Below are positions 9,818 through 18,351 of a stretch of DNA of 64,000 bases, piece by piece. The notes beneath the pieces are model-generated. The model saw only the letters and a list, made by a program, of their open reading frames with translations, did no database searches and was not told where the DNA came from. Position 1 is the first letter of the stretch, and each line of letters opens with the position of its first letter. The DNA lies in the NCBI RefSeq assembly GCF_900636545.1, contig NZ_LR134290.1, positions 3,844,001 through 3,908,000 on the forward strand. Direction: 5' to 3'. Origin of the DNA: Pseudomonas mendocina. GTDB taxonomy: Bacteria; Pseudomonadota; Gammaproteobacteria; Pseudomonadales; Pseudomonadaceae. The translations under genes were made by a program, and so were the position numbers.

Positions 9818-11920
9818 ATGAAATCCAACCGTTCTTCTCTGAGCAGTCGGCGCGCCGCTCTGCTTACCCTTTGCCTGCTGCCAGCCAGCACGTTGCTTGC
9901 CCAGGAACTGGAACTACCCAGCCAGGAGGTGCTCGCCAAGCCCACCATCGAAGACGACGGCTACCAGGCCAAACGTGCCAGTACGGCCAGCAAATCTTCC
10001 GTGGCGCTCAGGGATGAAGCACAGTCGGTCCAAGTGGTGACACCCAAGACCATCGAGGATTTTCAGGTCAGGTCGCTGGATGAGGCGATGAAGTTCGTCA
10101 GCGGTGTCAGCCAGAGCAATACACTGGGCGGCACGCAGGACGGCTTCGTCAAACGCGGTTTTGGTGCCAATGCCGATGGTTCGATCCTGCGCGATGGCAT
10201 TCGCTCCAGCCTCTCGCGCAACTTCAGCGCCACCACCGAGCGCGTGGAAGTGCTCAAGGGCCCGGCCTCACTACTGTACGGCGCACTGGAGCCGGGCGGA
10301 CTGATCAACGTCATCAGCAAGAAACCTCAGTACCAATGGGGTACACGCTTAGATGCAGACAGTTCAAGCTTTGGCGGTGGCAGTCTGGCAGTCGACGTCA
10401 CTGGTCCGATTGCCGACAGCGGTCTGGCGTTTCGCCTGATCGCCGAGCGCCAGCACGAAGATTACTGGCGTAACTTCGGCGAAGAAGAACACAGTTTGAT
10501 CGCGCCTTCGCTGAGCTGGGAAGGCGAGCGCCTGCGCCTCAATCTCGCCTATGAATACAAGGAATACAGCACCCCGGTGGATCGCGGCACAGTGATCATC
10601 AATGGCAAGCCGGCCAAGGTTTCCTATAACGACCGTTTCGGCGAAAGCTGGTCGAGGGCCAAAGGTATCGACGAACTGCTCACTGCCACCGCCGAATACC
10701 AGCTCACCGATCAATGGTCCACTCGCCTCACCTACGGCTGGAACAACGAGCGATACGACTATGCCGAGGCACGACCTAACGCACTGAACGCCAATACCGG
10801 CGACATGAGCCGTCGCTCCGATGGCAGCGAGCACGACAACCAAACCCAGTACCTGGCCTGGGACTGGATCAGTAACGCCAGCCTGTTCGGTCAGCGCCAC
10901 GACCTGCTGATCGGCGCCGACACCGAGCGAGTCGACAATTTCCGCGGCGATACCTGGCGCGGAGCAGCAGTGGGCGGCTTCAATATCTACAACCCGGCGT
11001 ACGGCAACCTCGCACCACCATCGACGCTCAATCCAGCGCAGAGCGACCGCAGCGACGAGCTGCACTCGCGATCGATCTACGCAAAGGACAACTGGCATCT
11101 GAACGATCAGTGGATCGCGGTGTTCGGTGGTCGCTACCAGCGTTTCGAGCAACTCGTGGAACAAGGTCGCGACACGACCTATACCCGCCCCACCGACCGA
11201 ACCGATACCACCTTCCTGCCATTTGGTGGTCTGGTGTTCCAGCTCAACGATCAAGTGGCCTTCTATGGCAACTACAGCCGCTCCTTCGTGCCCAATGCCT
11301 CGGACGCCGATACTGGCCAGGCATTCGATCCCGAAGAAGGGCGCAGCTACGAGCTGGGCGTGAAACTCGATCTGCCTCAAGGCATCGGTGCCAGCCTGGC
11401 GCTATTCGATATCGAGAAGGAAAACGTGGTCGTCAGCAACATCAACGTCTCCGAGGCAGCCGGAAAGGTCGGTTCCCGCGGTGTAGAACTGGATATAACC
11501 GGGCGCCTGAGCGAACGCTGGGAGCTGCTCGGCAGCTACGCCTACACCGATACGGAAATCCTCAACGACCCCGCCAACAAAGGCAACGAACTGGTCAACG
11601 CCGCGCGTAACATCGCCAGCTTCTATATCGTTCATCACCTGAGCCTGCCCGAGGACTTCGGTCAGTGGCGGCTGGGTGGTGGCGCACGGTACGTGGGCGA
11701 GCGTGCCGGCGACAATGCCAACAGTTTCTGGCTGGACAGCTACACCGTAGCCGATGCCTTTATCAGTTGGGACAGCCAGTTGGTGGGCGAGAAAACGCGC
11801 CTACAACTGAACGTGCGCAACCTGTTCGACGAGCGCTACTACCCGTCCAGCGGTGGCAACCTGCGCGTTGCCGTGGGCGAACCACGCGAAGTGCGTCTGT
11901 CGGCCAGCGTCGAGTTCTGA
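9818..11920 (+). CDS. TonB-dependent siderophore receptor
   Basis: A 700-residue outer-membrane receptor for an iron-siderophore complex. The signal peptide is residues 1 to about 29 (ending LLAQ). The plug domain begins near residue 50 (SVQVVTPKTIEDFQVRSLDEAM) and contains the TonB-receptor motif RVEVLKGPASLLYG. The 22-strand barrel ends in ASVEF with the terminal Phe typical of outer-membrane proteins. There is no N-terminal signalling (STN) domain, so it is not of the FpvA/FecA transcription-inducing type, and no sigma/anti-sigma pair is adjacent. FhuA/FoxA-like hydroxamate uptake is the best guess; the ligand is not determinable. Iron control is suggested by the adjacent Fur box. It stands alone, divergent from guaB. 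Confidence 0.92.
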   Translation: MKSNRSSLSSRRAALLTLCLLPASTLLAQELELPSQEVLAKPTIEDDGYQAKRASTASKSSVALRDEAQSVQVVTPKTIEDFQVRSLDEAMKFVSGVSQSNTLGGTQDGFVKRGFGANADGSILRDGIRSSLSRNFSATTERVEVLKGPASLLYGALEPGGLINVISKKPQYQWGTRLDADSSSFGGGSLAVDVTGPIADSGLAFRLIAERQHEDYWRNFGEEEHSLIAPSLSWEGERLRLNLAYEYKEYSTPVDRGTVIINGKPAKVSYNDRFGESWSRAKGIDELLTATAEYQLTDQWSTRLTYGWNNERYDYAEARPNALNANTGDMSRRSDGSEHDNQTQYLAWDWISNASLFGQRHDLLIGADTERVDNFRGDTWRGAAVGGFNIYNPAYGNLAPPSTLNPAQSDRSDELHSRSIYAKDNWHLNDQWIAVFGGRYQRFEQLVEQGRDTTYTRPTDRTDTTFLPFGGLVFQLNDQVAFYGNYSRSFVPNASDADTGQAFDPEEGRSYELGVKLDLPQGIGASLALFDIEKENVVVSNINVSEAAGKVGSRGVELDITGRLSERWELLGSYAYTDTEILNDPANKGNELVNAARNIASFYIVHHLSLPEDFGQWRLGGGARYVGERAGDNANSFWLDSYTVADAFISWDSQLVGEKTRLQLNVRNLFDERYYPSSGGNLRVAVGEPREVRLSASVEF

Positions 11921-11949
11921 ACTTATCCCGATGGCAACTGCTGAGCGCC

Positions 11950-12012
11950 TGTGGGAAGCCCTTCAGCAGCGACTGAAAACAGCACAAGTCGCGGCTAAAG
12001 CCCCTCCCACAA
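11950..12012. repeat. REP-type inverted repeat pair
   Basis: TGTGGGAAGCCCTTCAGC and the facing GGCTAAAGCCCCTCCCACA form an imperfect inverted repeat in the gap between two convergent genes. The GTGGGAGGGGCTTcAGCC core is the same as at 56606-56664. Typical of Pseudomonas REP/BIME elements; it may also act as a transcription terminator. Confidence 0.75.
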
Positions 12013-12027
12013 TCGGCTGAGAACTGC

Positions 12028-12582
12028 TCAAGCCGGATCGTCTACTCGCACCTGCCGCACGGCAAAGCCCAGGCGTTCACCGAATTCCTCGACGAACGCC
12101 GGGCGCAGGCCAGCTTCTGCCCAGCCGTTGAAGATGAAGCCCAGGTTGGAAAACCCACAGGGCTGCAGGAACAGGAAACCGTTAATGTCGTCCTCATGCC
12201 CGCATTCCGGGCAGGTGAAGTTGTCGGTTTCCCCCGGCCACCACACTTCCAGGCTGTCGAACAGCGGCACGCCCACCTCACGCCGGCATTCAGCGCAACC
12301 CGCTTCTTCGAGAAAGCCGCGCGTCGGCACATAGATACAGCGATTGGTGATGATCTCCAGACCGTTGTGCGGCTGGCCATAGGGCAACAACTCGGGACGC
12401 TGGGCGACACGCCGAGCGCCTGAGCCGATGGCATAGGCCATACCGTTGCCACCCTGACCACAGGTAGTCGGCAGTGCCTCGACGATTTCCCGTTTCGCCA
12501 GCCAGCGCAGCATGGCCTGGGCCTTTTGCTCGTGAGCGAGAAGCGTGGATATCTGCGGGACGAGGATCAGTTGCGCGGTCAT
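12028..12582 (-). CDS. Conserved hypothetical protein with two CxxC pairs
   Basis: A 184-residue cytoplasmic protein with no signal peptide or membrane segment. Two CxxC pairs, CAEC and CPEC, are about 28 residues apart in the middle of the protein, which suggests a zinc ribbon. The rest is rich in Gly, Phe and Trp, with no enzyme motif that I recognise. I take the ATG at 12582 because a longer frame (to 12708) would run into the PACE-family gene. The SD is weak, and the gene probably follows the transporter in an operon (55-base gap). I recall similar pseudomonad proteins carrying misleading transporter-ATPase names, but no Walker motif is present here. Confidence 0.65.
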   Translation of the reverse strand: MTAQLILVPQISTLLAHEQKAQAMLRWLAKREIVEALPTTCGQGGNGMAYAIGSGARRVAQRPELLPYGQPHNGLEIITNRCIYVPTRGFLEEAGCAECRREVGVPLFDSLEVWWPGETDNFTCPECGHEDDINGFLFLQPCGFSNLGFIFNGWAEAGLRPAFVEEFGERLGFAVRQVRVDDPA

Positions 12583-12637
12583 GGTCTGCGGGGGCTGGCA
12601 AATAAAGAGCGGCAGCTTAGGCGCTGCTGCCAGCAAA

Positions 12638-13105
12638 TCAAGCCCCACGACAAACCGCAGCAGCCGCTTGCACCTCACGGCGGGCGACCCAGCGAGCACG
12701 CAGCACATCGTAGATCCAGTTGAATACGAGGGCGTAGAGCAGAAAGAACAGAATCAATCCTATATCCATCAGCAGTGCCTCGAGCAGACCAATCGACAGC
12801 CACCAGGCTGCCAGCGGCACCAGCATGACCACCAGGCCGCCCTCGAACAGCAACGCGTGGCAAACCCGCACCCACAGGCCACGCTCGAAGCCCAGCCGCG
12901 CCTGTGCGCGGTCGAACAGATAGTTGAACAGCATGTTCCACAACATGGCGACGATGGAGAACATCAAGGTTAAAAGCCCCAGATGCATCAGGGGTTTATC
13001 CATGAGCCAGGCCAAAGCAGGCGCACAGATGAGCATGGCGATGATCTCGAAAGCCAGGGCGTGACCGATGCGCTCGCGCAGGGAGCGCGACAACGGCTGA
13101 GTCAT
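12638..13105 (-). CDS. PACE-family efflux transporter
   Basis: A 155-residue inner-membrane protein with four transmembrane helices arranged as two tandem bacterial transmembrane pair (BTP) domains: RIGHALAFEIIA then WNMLFNYLFDRAQAR in the first, and VCHALLFEGGL then FFLLYALVFNWIYD in the second. This repeated (R)xHAxxFE / WNxxFNxxFD signature defines the PACE (AceI-like) family, which exports biocides such as chlorhexidine and, physiologically, short-chain diamines. The conserved membrane acidic residue is the Glu of LAFE. I chose the ATG at 13105 (MTQPLSRSLRERIGHA) with a CGAGG upstream. It is divergent from a LysR-type regulator, the standard arrangement for PACE genes, so the regulator probably controls it. 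Confidence 0.88.
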   Translation of the reverse strand: MTQPLSRSLRERIGHALAFEIIAMLICAPALAWLMDKPLMHLGLLTLMFSIVAMLWNMLFNYLFDRAQARLGFERGLWVRVCHALLFEGGLVVMLVPLAAWWLSIGLLEALLMDIGLILFFLLYALVFNWIYDVLRARWVARREVQAAAAVCRGA

Positions 13106-13178
13106 GAGACGAACCTCGTGATGAGTGACGATGAGCGCTATGATCATCGGCATATCAGGCAACTAAAAGGCAGCAGCC

Positions 13179-13193
13179 ATCGGCTTAACCGAT
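13179..13193. promoter_or_regulatory. Operator-like palindrome abutting the LysR gene start
   Basis: ATCGGCTTAACCGAT is a perfect 15-base palindrome (5-base arms, AT-centred spacer) ending at the base before the start codon at 13194. It has the dyad shape of a LysR recognition site but occupies the position of the Shine-Dalgarno, which is otherwise missing. Confidence 0.5.
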
Positions 13194-14111
13194 ATGAATA
13201 CTTCACTCGAAGCACTCCAGGCCTTCGCTCAAGCCGCCAATTGCGGTTCGCTGAGCGCCGCCGCACGGCGTCTGGGCAAGAGCCAGTCGACCATCAGCGA
13301 AGCGGTGGCGCGCCTGGAAATCGATCTGGGCGTGACCCTGTTCGAGCGCGGCCCGCGCACGCTGCAACTGACCGAGGCGGGCAGCAACCTGCTGGCCCAT
13401 GCCGAAGAGGTGCTCAGCGCCAGCGACCGCCTGGCAAGGCATGCAGCACGCCTGGCAAACGGCCAGGAAGCGAAATTGACCCTGGCCCTCTCGGACGCCT
13501 ACCAACCCAAGCAGTATCAGGCTCGCCTGGTGGAACTGGATCAGCGCTTTCCCGACCTGGAATTCGAGTGCCTGATCGCCGAGCACGCCGACGTGCTGGA
13601 TCTGGTCAACCAGGGCCGTGCACACCTGGGCCTGCTGGCCGCACAGCCGTCCTACCCGCCCGACATCGCCCATGCCAGTGTCCCCGGCAACGCCGAGTTC
13701 GGCCTGTTCGTGGCGCGGGAACATCCGCTGGCAAAGCTGCAATCGGTCACCACGGAGGATCTGGCCAACTGGCGCGTTCTGCGCCTGACCAGCGTGGCCA
13801 CCAGTGAAATGCCGTCCGACGATCTACCTAGCAGCGGCGGCCGCTGCTGGTCAGCACCGGACTTCATCCTGCTGCTGGAGATGGCAGCACTCGGCTTCGG
13901 CTGGGCGGAACTGCCGCGAGAGCTGGTTACCAACCATGGCAACGGGCTGCTGCACGAACTGCCAATGCCCGGCTGGCCAAGACACGCTCGGGTCGATGTG
14001 GTGTGGTCGCGTCAGCGCGAACTGCGCCCGGTAGCCGCCTGGCTGCTGGAGCGCCTGCTCGATGATGCGGTCGCGCCTGCCGACGAGTCCGCTTATCATG
14101 CCGCCCCATGA
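13194..14111 (+). CDS. LysR-family transcriptional regulator
   Basis: A 305-residue regulator. The N-terminal winged helix-turn-helix (residues 1-60) has the family pattern ALQAFAQAANCGSLSAAA, LGKSQSTISEAVARLE and GVTLFERGPR. A linker helix and the periplasmic-binding-like effector domain follow (about 90-295). It is transcribed away from the PACE efflux gene across an 88-base gap, so the two genes probably share a control region. The effector is unknown. No Shine-Dalgarno is visible before the ATG, where a palindrome sits instead. The gene overlaps the start of xseA by four bases (ATGA), so xseA expression may be coupled to it. Confidence 0.92.
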   Translation: MNTSLEALQAFAQAANCGSLSAAARRLGKSQSTISEAVARLEIDLGVTLFERGPRTLQLTEAGSNLLAHAEEVLSASDRLARHAARLANGQEAKLTLALSDAYQPKQYQARLVELDQRFPDLEFECLIAEHADVLDLVNQGRAHLGLLAAQPSYPPDIAHASVPGNAEFGLFVAREHPLAKLQSVTTEDLANWRVLRLTSVATSEMPSDDLPSSGGRCWSAPDFILLLEMAALGFGWAELPRELVTNHGNGLLHELPMPGWPRHARVDVVWSRQRELRPVAAWLLERLLDDAVAPADESAYHAAP

Positions 14112-15487
14112 TCAAGGATCCCTTCGCACGCCTGAACCTCGACCGTGAGGTGCTGAGCGTCAGCCAACTCAACAACCGCGCACGCCTGCTGCTGGAGGAC
14201 GTATTCACCGGTATCTGGGTCGAGGGCGAAATATCCAACCTCGCCCGTCCGGCCTCCGGCCACATCTACTTCACCCTGAAAGACAGCCAGGCTCAGGTGC
14301 GTTGCGCACTGTTCCGGCAGAACGCGGCACGGGTACGCCAGGCGTTGCGCGATGGCCTGGCGGTGAAGGTACGCGGCAAGGTCTCGTTATTCGAGGGCCG
14401 TGGCGACTACCAGTTGATTCTCGATGCTGTCGAGCCGGCCGGCGACGGCGCCCTGCGCCTGGCCTTCGAAGCGCTGAAGGAGAAACTCGGCGCCGAAGGC
14501 TTGTTCGCAACCGAGCGCAAGATCGCCCTGCCCGCCCATCCCAAGCGCATCGGCATCGTCACCTCGCCCACCGGCGCGGTGATCCGCGACATCATCAGCG
14601 TGTTCCGCCGCCGCGCGCCGCAGGTGGTGCTGAACCTGATCCCCACCGCAGTACAGGGCCGTGATGCCACCGCGCAGATCGTCCGCGCCCTGCAACGCGC
14701 TGACGCGCTGGGCTTCGATGCGCTGATCCTGGCCCGCGGCGGTGGCTCGCTGGAAGACCTCTGGTGTTTCAACGAGGAAGCCGTGGCCCGTGCCGTAGCT
14801 GGCTGCATCACCCCCATCGTCAGCGCCGTGGGTCACGAGACGGATGTGTCCATCGCCGACTTCGTCGCCGACGTACGGGCACCGACGCCATCGGCGGCCG
14901 CCGAACTGCTGGCTCCGGACAGCAGCGAACTGGTACAGCGCCTGCACAACCTGCAGCGTCGCCTGGTCCTGCACATGCAAGGTCGCCTGGCCCGCGAACG
15001 CCTGCGCCTGGAAGGAACGAGCAAACGCCTGCGCCACCCTGGCGAACGCCTGCGCCAGCAGGCCCAACGTCTGGACGATCTGGACATGCGCCTGCGCCGC
15101 GCCTTCAACCAGCAGTTGGCCAATCAGCGCGAGCGCCTGGCCCGCCTCGATGCGCGTCTTGCCGCGCAGCATCCGGGCCGGGGTCTGGCCCTGCTGCGGC
15201 AACGCCTGGATGGCCTGGCCGCACGCTTGCCGCGGGCCATGCAGGCACAACTGCGCAGCCAGCGCCAACAACTGGGCGCAGTCGCCGCACAACTGCAGAT
15301 CGTCAGTCCGCTGGCCACCTTGGGCCGCGGCTACAGCATCCTCCTCGACGAACGCGGCCAGGCCGTGCGCAGCGCCGCGCAAACCCAGCCGGGCCAGCGC
15401 CTCAAGGCGCGCCTGAGCGAGGGCGAGCTGGACGTGCGCGTCGAAGACAACCATATACAACCGGCGACCCTGTCGCTGTTGGACTAA
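14108..15487 (+). CDS. xseA: Exodeoxyribonuclease VII large subunit
   Basis: This 459-residue catalytic subunit of Exo VII degrades single-stranded DNA from either end to short oligonucleotides. An N-terminal OB-fold (residues ~10-110) is followed by the catalytic domain, with GIVTSPTGAVIRDI and GHETDVSIADFVADVRAPTPSAAAE, then a long Arg/Gln/Leu-rich coiled coil that binds the small subunit. Full length for the family (E. coli 456). The partner xseB is not nearby, as is usual in pseudomonads. The start overlaps the LysR stop. Confidence 0.96.
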   Translation: MIKDPFARLNLDREVLSVSQLNNRARLLLEDVFTGIWVEGEISNLARPASGHIYFTLKDSQAQVRCALFRQNAARVRQALRDGLAVKVRGKVSLFEGRGDYQLILDAVEPAGDGALRLAFEALKEKLGAEGLFATERKIALPAHPKRIGIVTSPTGAVIRDIISVFRRRAPQVVLNLIPTAVQGRDATAQIVRALQRADALGFDALILARGGGSLEDLWCFNEEAVARAVAGCITPIVSAVGHETDVSIADFVADVRAPTPSAAAELLAPDSSELVQRLHNLQRRLVLHMQGRLARERLRLEGTSKRLRHPGERLRQQAQRLDDLDMRLRRAFNQQLANQRERLARLDARLAAQHPGRGLALLRQRLDGLAARLPRAMQAQLRSQRQQLGAVAAQLQIVSPLATLGRGYSILLDERGQAVRSAAQTQPGQRLKARLSEGELDVRVEDNHIQPATLSLLD

Positions 15488-15493
15488 CAGTTG

Positions 15494-15532
15494 GTAGGGT
15501 GGGCGGTCGGGCAGCGCTCCGTTTCAGCCCCC
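15494..15532. repeat. GTAGGG-type imperfect inverted repeat
   Basis: GGTAGGGTGGGC and GCCCCCCTACC face each other just after the xseA stop. The GTAGGGxGGG core recurs at 21393 and 63542, a dispersed repeat family different from the REP units. Confidence 0.5.
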
Positions 15533-15643
15533 CTACCGTTCAACAAAACGAGAACAGCTCTGGAAGGCTGGACGAGAGACCGACGCCGATCCGCTTTTAC
15601 GTTCAGCGTCCGGCCTTCAGCGTTCTTTTCCTATAGGACTTTT

Positions 15644-16468
15644 ATGCGCCCACTGATCTTTCTGCTTGCCTTCTGTCTTGCCCTGCCCGCCCATGCCGAA
15701 GGTTTCATCACCCGCCTGCTGAACAAGCCGGTGCCGGGCGGCGTGGCGGTGGTCGATCTGGGCAACCCGGCGCAGGCGCCCAAAGTGCGCTATCAGGGTA
15801 AGCCGGTACTGACCGTGCACGAAGACGGCCAACGCTGGATCGCCATAGTCGGCATCCCACTCAGCATCAAGCCAGGTACTCAACAGGTCGAGGTCGAGGA
15901 CGGTGGCCGCCTGACCTTCCAGGTCGGCGCCAAGCACTACGCCGAGCAGCGCATCACCATCAAGAACCAGCAGCAGGTCAACCCCAACGCTGCCAACCTG
16001 AAACGCATCGAGCGCGAGCTGGCCGAGCAGACCCGTGCCTACCAGCAGTTCAGCGCGCGCCAGCCGAGCAACCTGTTGTTCGACAAACCGGTCAACGGCC
16101 CGCTGTCCAGCCCGTTCGGCCTGCGCCGTTTCTTCAACGGCGAGGAGCGCAACCCACATTCGGGCCTGGACTTCGCCGCCAACCGCGGCACGCCGATCAA
16201 GGCCCCCGCGGCCGGCAAGGTGATCCTGATCGGCGACTATTTCTTCAACGGCAAGACGGTGTTTCTCGACCATGGCCAGGGGCTGATCAGCATGTTCTGC
16301 CACCTGTCCGAGATCGACGTGAAGCTAGGCGACGAGATCAAGCGCGGTGGCCATGTCGGCAAGGTCGGCGCCACCGGACGCGCCACCGGCCCGCACCTTC
16401 ATTGGAACGTCAGCCTTAACGATGCGCGGGTTGATCCAGCGATCTTCATCGGTGCGTTCAAGCCCTGA
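15644..16468 (+). CDS. M23-family zinc metallopeptidase (peptidoglycan hydrolase)
   Basis: A 274-residue secreted LytM-type endopeptidase that should cut peptidoglycan cross-bridges. The signal peptide is residues 1-18 (LALPAHAEG). An N-terminal Ig-like PapD/Tig domain (~25-105) and a helical linker precede the M23 domain. The zinc site is complete: H172 and D176 in HSGLDF, and H251/H253 in HLHW, with H220 as the other catalytic His. All key residues are present, so it is likely active rather than an EnvC/NlpD-type activator. The start at 15644 is set by the signal peptide. The frame is open upstream to 15491, but that extension is atypical. Confidence 0.9.
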   Translation: MRPLIFLLAFCLALPAHAEGFITRLLNKPVPGGVAVVDLGNPAQAPKVRYQGKPVLTVHEDGQRWIAIVGIPLSIKPGTQQVEVEDGGRLTFQVGAKHYAEQRITIKNQQQVNPNAANLKRIERELAEQTRAYQQFSARQPSNLLFDKPVNGPLSSPFGLRRFFNGEERNPHSGLDFAANRGTPIKAPAAGKVILIGDYFFNGKTVFLDHGQGLISMFCHLSEIDVKLGDEIKRGGHVGKVGATGRATGPHLHWNVSLNDARVDPAIFIGAFKP

Positions 16469-16521
16469 ACGCATCACCCCGCTGCGCGCGGCCGTTAATC
16501 CCCGATACAAGGGCAAAAAGC

Positions 16522-16600
16522 AGGTCGCGGACAACTCCGCTCCAACGAGTGCAGGTGCTACCTGCAAGGCTGAATCTGTGGAGCGAACTTGCCCGCGAAC
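16522..16600. repeat. REP-like inverted repeat in the gap before the mechanosensitive channel gene
   Basis: GTCGCGGACAACTCCGCTCC and TGTGGAGCGAACTTGCCCGCGA form an inverted repeat with an inner GCAGGTGCTACCTGC hairpin. The 308-base gap 16469-16776 contains no convincing gene; apart from this repeat it holds a GGCCGCCCAAACGGCC hairpin near 16708 and presumably the promoter of the next gene. Confidence 0.6.
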
Positions 16601-16776
16601 GATCACAGCCCCGACCAACGCGCAGCACTCAGCGATAGAACCGGCAGCATAGATAGCGGCAAGTCCCGCCCCACCGCTTTGGCCACGTCATGCAACTTTG
16701 CTAAGGTACGGCCGCCCAAACGGCCGGAAAGCACAATTTTCTCGCTACTTTTGCCACAGCCGACTCGGAGCCGGAT

Positions 16777-18033
16777 ATGCCGAATGAGCTCAACACCTGG
16801 ATGGAGTGGCTGGAACACCAGCCCCAACTGCTCACCTTCACTGCCACCCTGGGCCTGATAATCGCCGCCTGGCTGTCGAACTGGATCGTCAAGCGCATTC
16901 TGGTACGCGCCATCTATCGCGTGGTGGGTGCGACCGCGCTTGGTCGCCACGGTCAGATCAAGGAAAGTGGCATCATCAAGCGCCTGTCCAACATCGTGCC
17001 GGCATTGGTGCTGTCCAGCGGCGTAGTCCTGGTACCCGGCCTGCCCGCTGCCGTGGTGGAAGTAACGCGCAACGTTTGCGGCGCCTTCGTGGTGCTGACC
17101 ATCGCCCTGGCCATCGGCGCCTTGCTGGATATCCTCAACACGCTCTACCAACGTCGCCCCAATGCTCACCTGAAGCCGATCAAGGGCTATCTGCAGGTGA
17201 TCAAGATCGCCATTTTCGCCATCGCCACGATCCTCATGGTGGCCGCGCTGATCGACCGCTCGCCGCTGATCCTGCTGTCCGGCCTCGGTGCCATGGCTGC
17301 AGTGCTGATGCTGATCTTCCAGGACACCCTGCTCTCGCTGGTGGCCAGCGTGCAGATTTCCTCCAGCGACATCATCCGCGTCGGTGACTGGGTGGAAATG
17401 CCCCAGCTCAATGCCGATGGCGATGTGATCGACATCGCCCTGCATACGGTCAAGGTGCAGAACTGGGACAAGACCATCACCACCATCCCAACCAAGCGCT
17501 TCATCACTGACCCATTCAAGAACTGGCGTGGCATGCAGGAATCCGGTGGCCGTCGGATCAAGCGAGCGCTGTATCTGGATCAGACCAGCGTGCACTTTCT
17601 CAGCGATGAGGAGATCGCTCGCCTGCGCCGTTTCATGCTGCTCGACGAATACCTGGACCGTAAGGATCAGGAGCTGCAGGACTGGAACACCAAGCTGGCC
17701 GAGTACGGCAAGGACCCGGTCAACACGCGCCGTATCACCAACATCGGCAGCTTCCGCGCCTACGTCGAGCACTACCTGCGTCACAACCCCAACATCCACC
17801 AGAACATGACGCTGCTGGTACGCCAGCTCAGCCCGACCGCCGACGGCCTGCCGCTGGAAATCTACTGTTTCACCAATACAGTGGCGTGGAATGCTTACGA
17901 AGGGATCCAATCCGACATCTTCGATCACCTGCTGGCCATCCTCCCCGAGTTCGGCCTGCGCGTATTCCAGCACCCGAGCGGTGCGGACATGCGCGAGCTG
18001 CGTCCCAACCTGGTTGCTCACGATCCCGCGTGA
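16777..18033 (+). CDS. Mechanosensitive ion channel family protein (MscS superfamily, YbdG-like)
   Basis: A 418-residue inner-membrane protein with about five transmembrane segments (roughly 20-40, 72-92, 98-118, 140-162, 166-190). The MscS pore-lining helix and beta domain are recognisable in LGAMAAVLMLIFQDTLLSLVASVQI and DIIRVGDWVEMP. The cytoplasmic C terminus is longer than in MscS. Size and the region after the beta domain, TTIPTKRFITDPFKNWRGM, fit the YbdG miniconductance group, which opens under mild osmotic downshock. It stands alone between repeat-containing gaps. Confidence 0.9.
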   Translation: MPNELNTWMEWLEHQPQLLTFTATLGLIIAAWLSNWIVKRILVRAIYRVVGATALGRHGQIKESGIIKRLSNIVPALVLSSGVVLVPGLPAAVVEVTRNVCGAFVVLTIALAIGALLDILNTLYQRRPNAHLKPIKGYLQVIKIAIFAIATILMVAALIDRSPLILLSGLGAMAAVLMLIFQDTLLSLVASVQISSSDIIRVGDWVEMPQLNADGDVIDIALHTVKVQNWDKTITTIPTKRFITDPFKNWRGMQESGGRRIKRALYLDQTSVHFLSDEEIARLRRFMLLDEYLDRKDQELQDWNTKLAEYGKDPVNTRRITNIGSFRAYVEHYLRHNPNIHQNMTLLVRQLSPTADGLPLEIYCFTNTVAWNAYEGIQSDIFDHLLAILPEFGLRVFQHPSGADMRELRPNLVAHDPA

Positions 18034-18043
18034 CGCATAAGGC

Positions 18044-18066
18044 GAAGGCCGGACATACCGGCCTTC
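18044..18066. terminator. Strong hairpin after the mechanosensitive channel gene
   Basis: GAAGGCCGG-ACATA-CCGGCCTTC is a perfect 9-bp stem ending the upstream transcript. There is no T tract, so termination may be factor-assisted. It separates that gene from the leuA control region. Confidence 0.6.
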
Positions 18067-18211
18067 GAACCTTCAAACCCTCCGCGCAATATTCCTTCAA
18101 AGAGAAAACAAAAAGCGCTATTAAACATCGCTCAGAAGCGTCCAGAGATTGTTCCTACCAATTTTCACGCAATGCTTGCCAGCCTTCATCAAGAACACTA
18201 GGGTTGGCCTC

Positions 18212-18289
18212 ATGAACATCGCACATACCCTCATTTTGCTAAGGCAACATCGCTGCCTCCGCCTGGTCAGCCCGCGACTGCGGGGCTGA
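18212..18289 (+). CDS. Candidate leucine-rich leader peptide of leuA
   Basis: A 25-codon ORF starts with ATG at 18212 and ends with TGA at 18287-18289, 79 bases before the leuA start. Six of 25 residues are Leu, including TLILL encoded with CTC ATT TTG CTA; TTG and CTA are rarely used in the neighbouring genes. The C-terminal half is Arg-rich and contains a single His-Arg-Cys. The stop codon lies in the 3' arm of a GC-rich hairpin. This is the expected layout of ribosome-mediated leucine attenuation, but it is inferred from position and composition only. No strong Shine-Dalgarno is seen. Confidence 0.55.
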   Translation: MNIAHTLILLRQHRCLRLVSPRLRG

Positions 18290-18351
18290 ATCTTTGTGGC
18301 CATCCGGTCACTGTCGACTGCCCGATTTCGTTTCCCAGACAAGGCGTCTGG
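18268..18351 (+). promoter_or_regulatory. leuA leader RNA hairpins
   Basis: Two hairpins follow the leucine codons of the leader. The first is CAGCCCGC-GACT-GCGGGGCTG (about 18268-18288, one bulge), followed by ATCTTTGT. The second is CCAGAC-AAGGC-GTCTGG (18335-18351), ending six bases before the leuA Shine-Dalgarno AAGGA. The first could be a weak attenuator, and the second could affect ribosome access to leuA. The mechanism is not resolved by inspection. Confidence 0.4.

Noticed and set aside
14387..15460. A 357-codon open frame opposite xseA
   Set aside because: Mirror of the Arg/Gln/Leu coiled-coil region of xseA; product is Ala/Gln repeats only.
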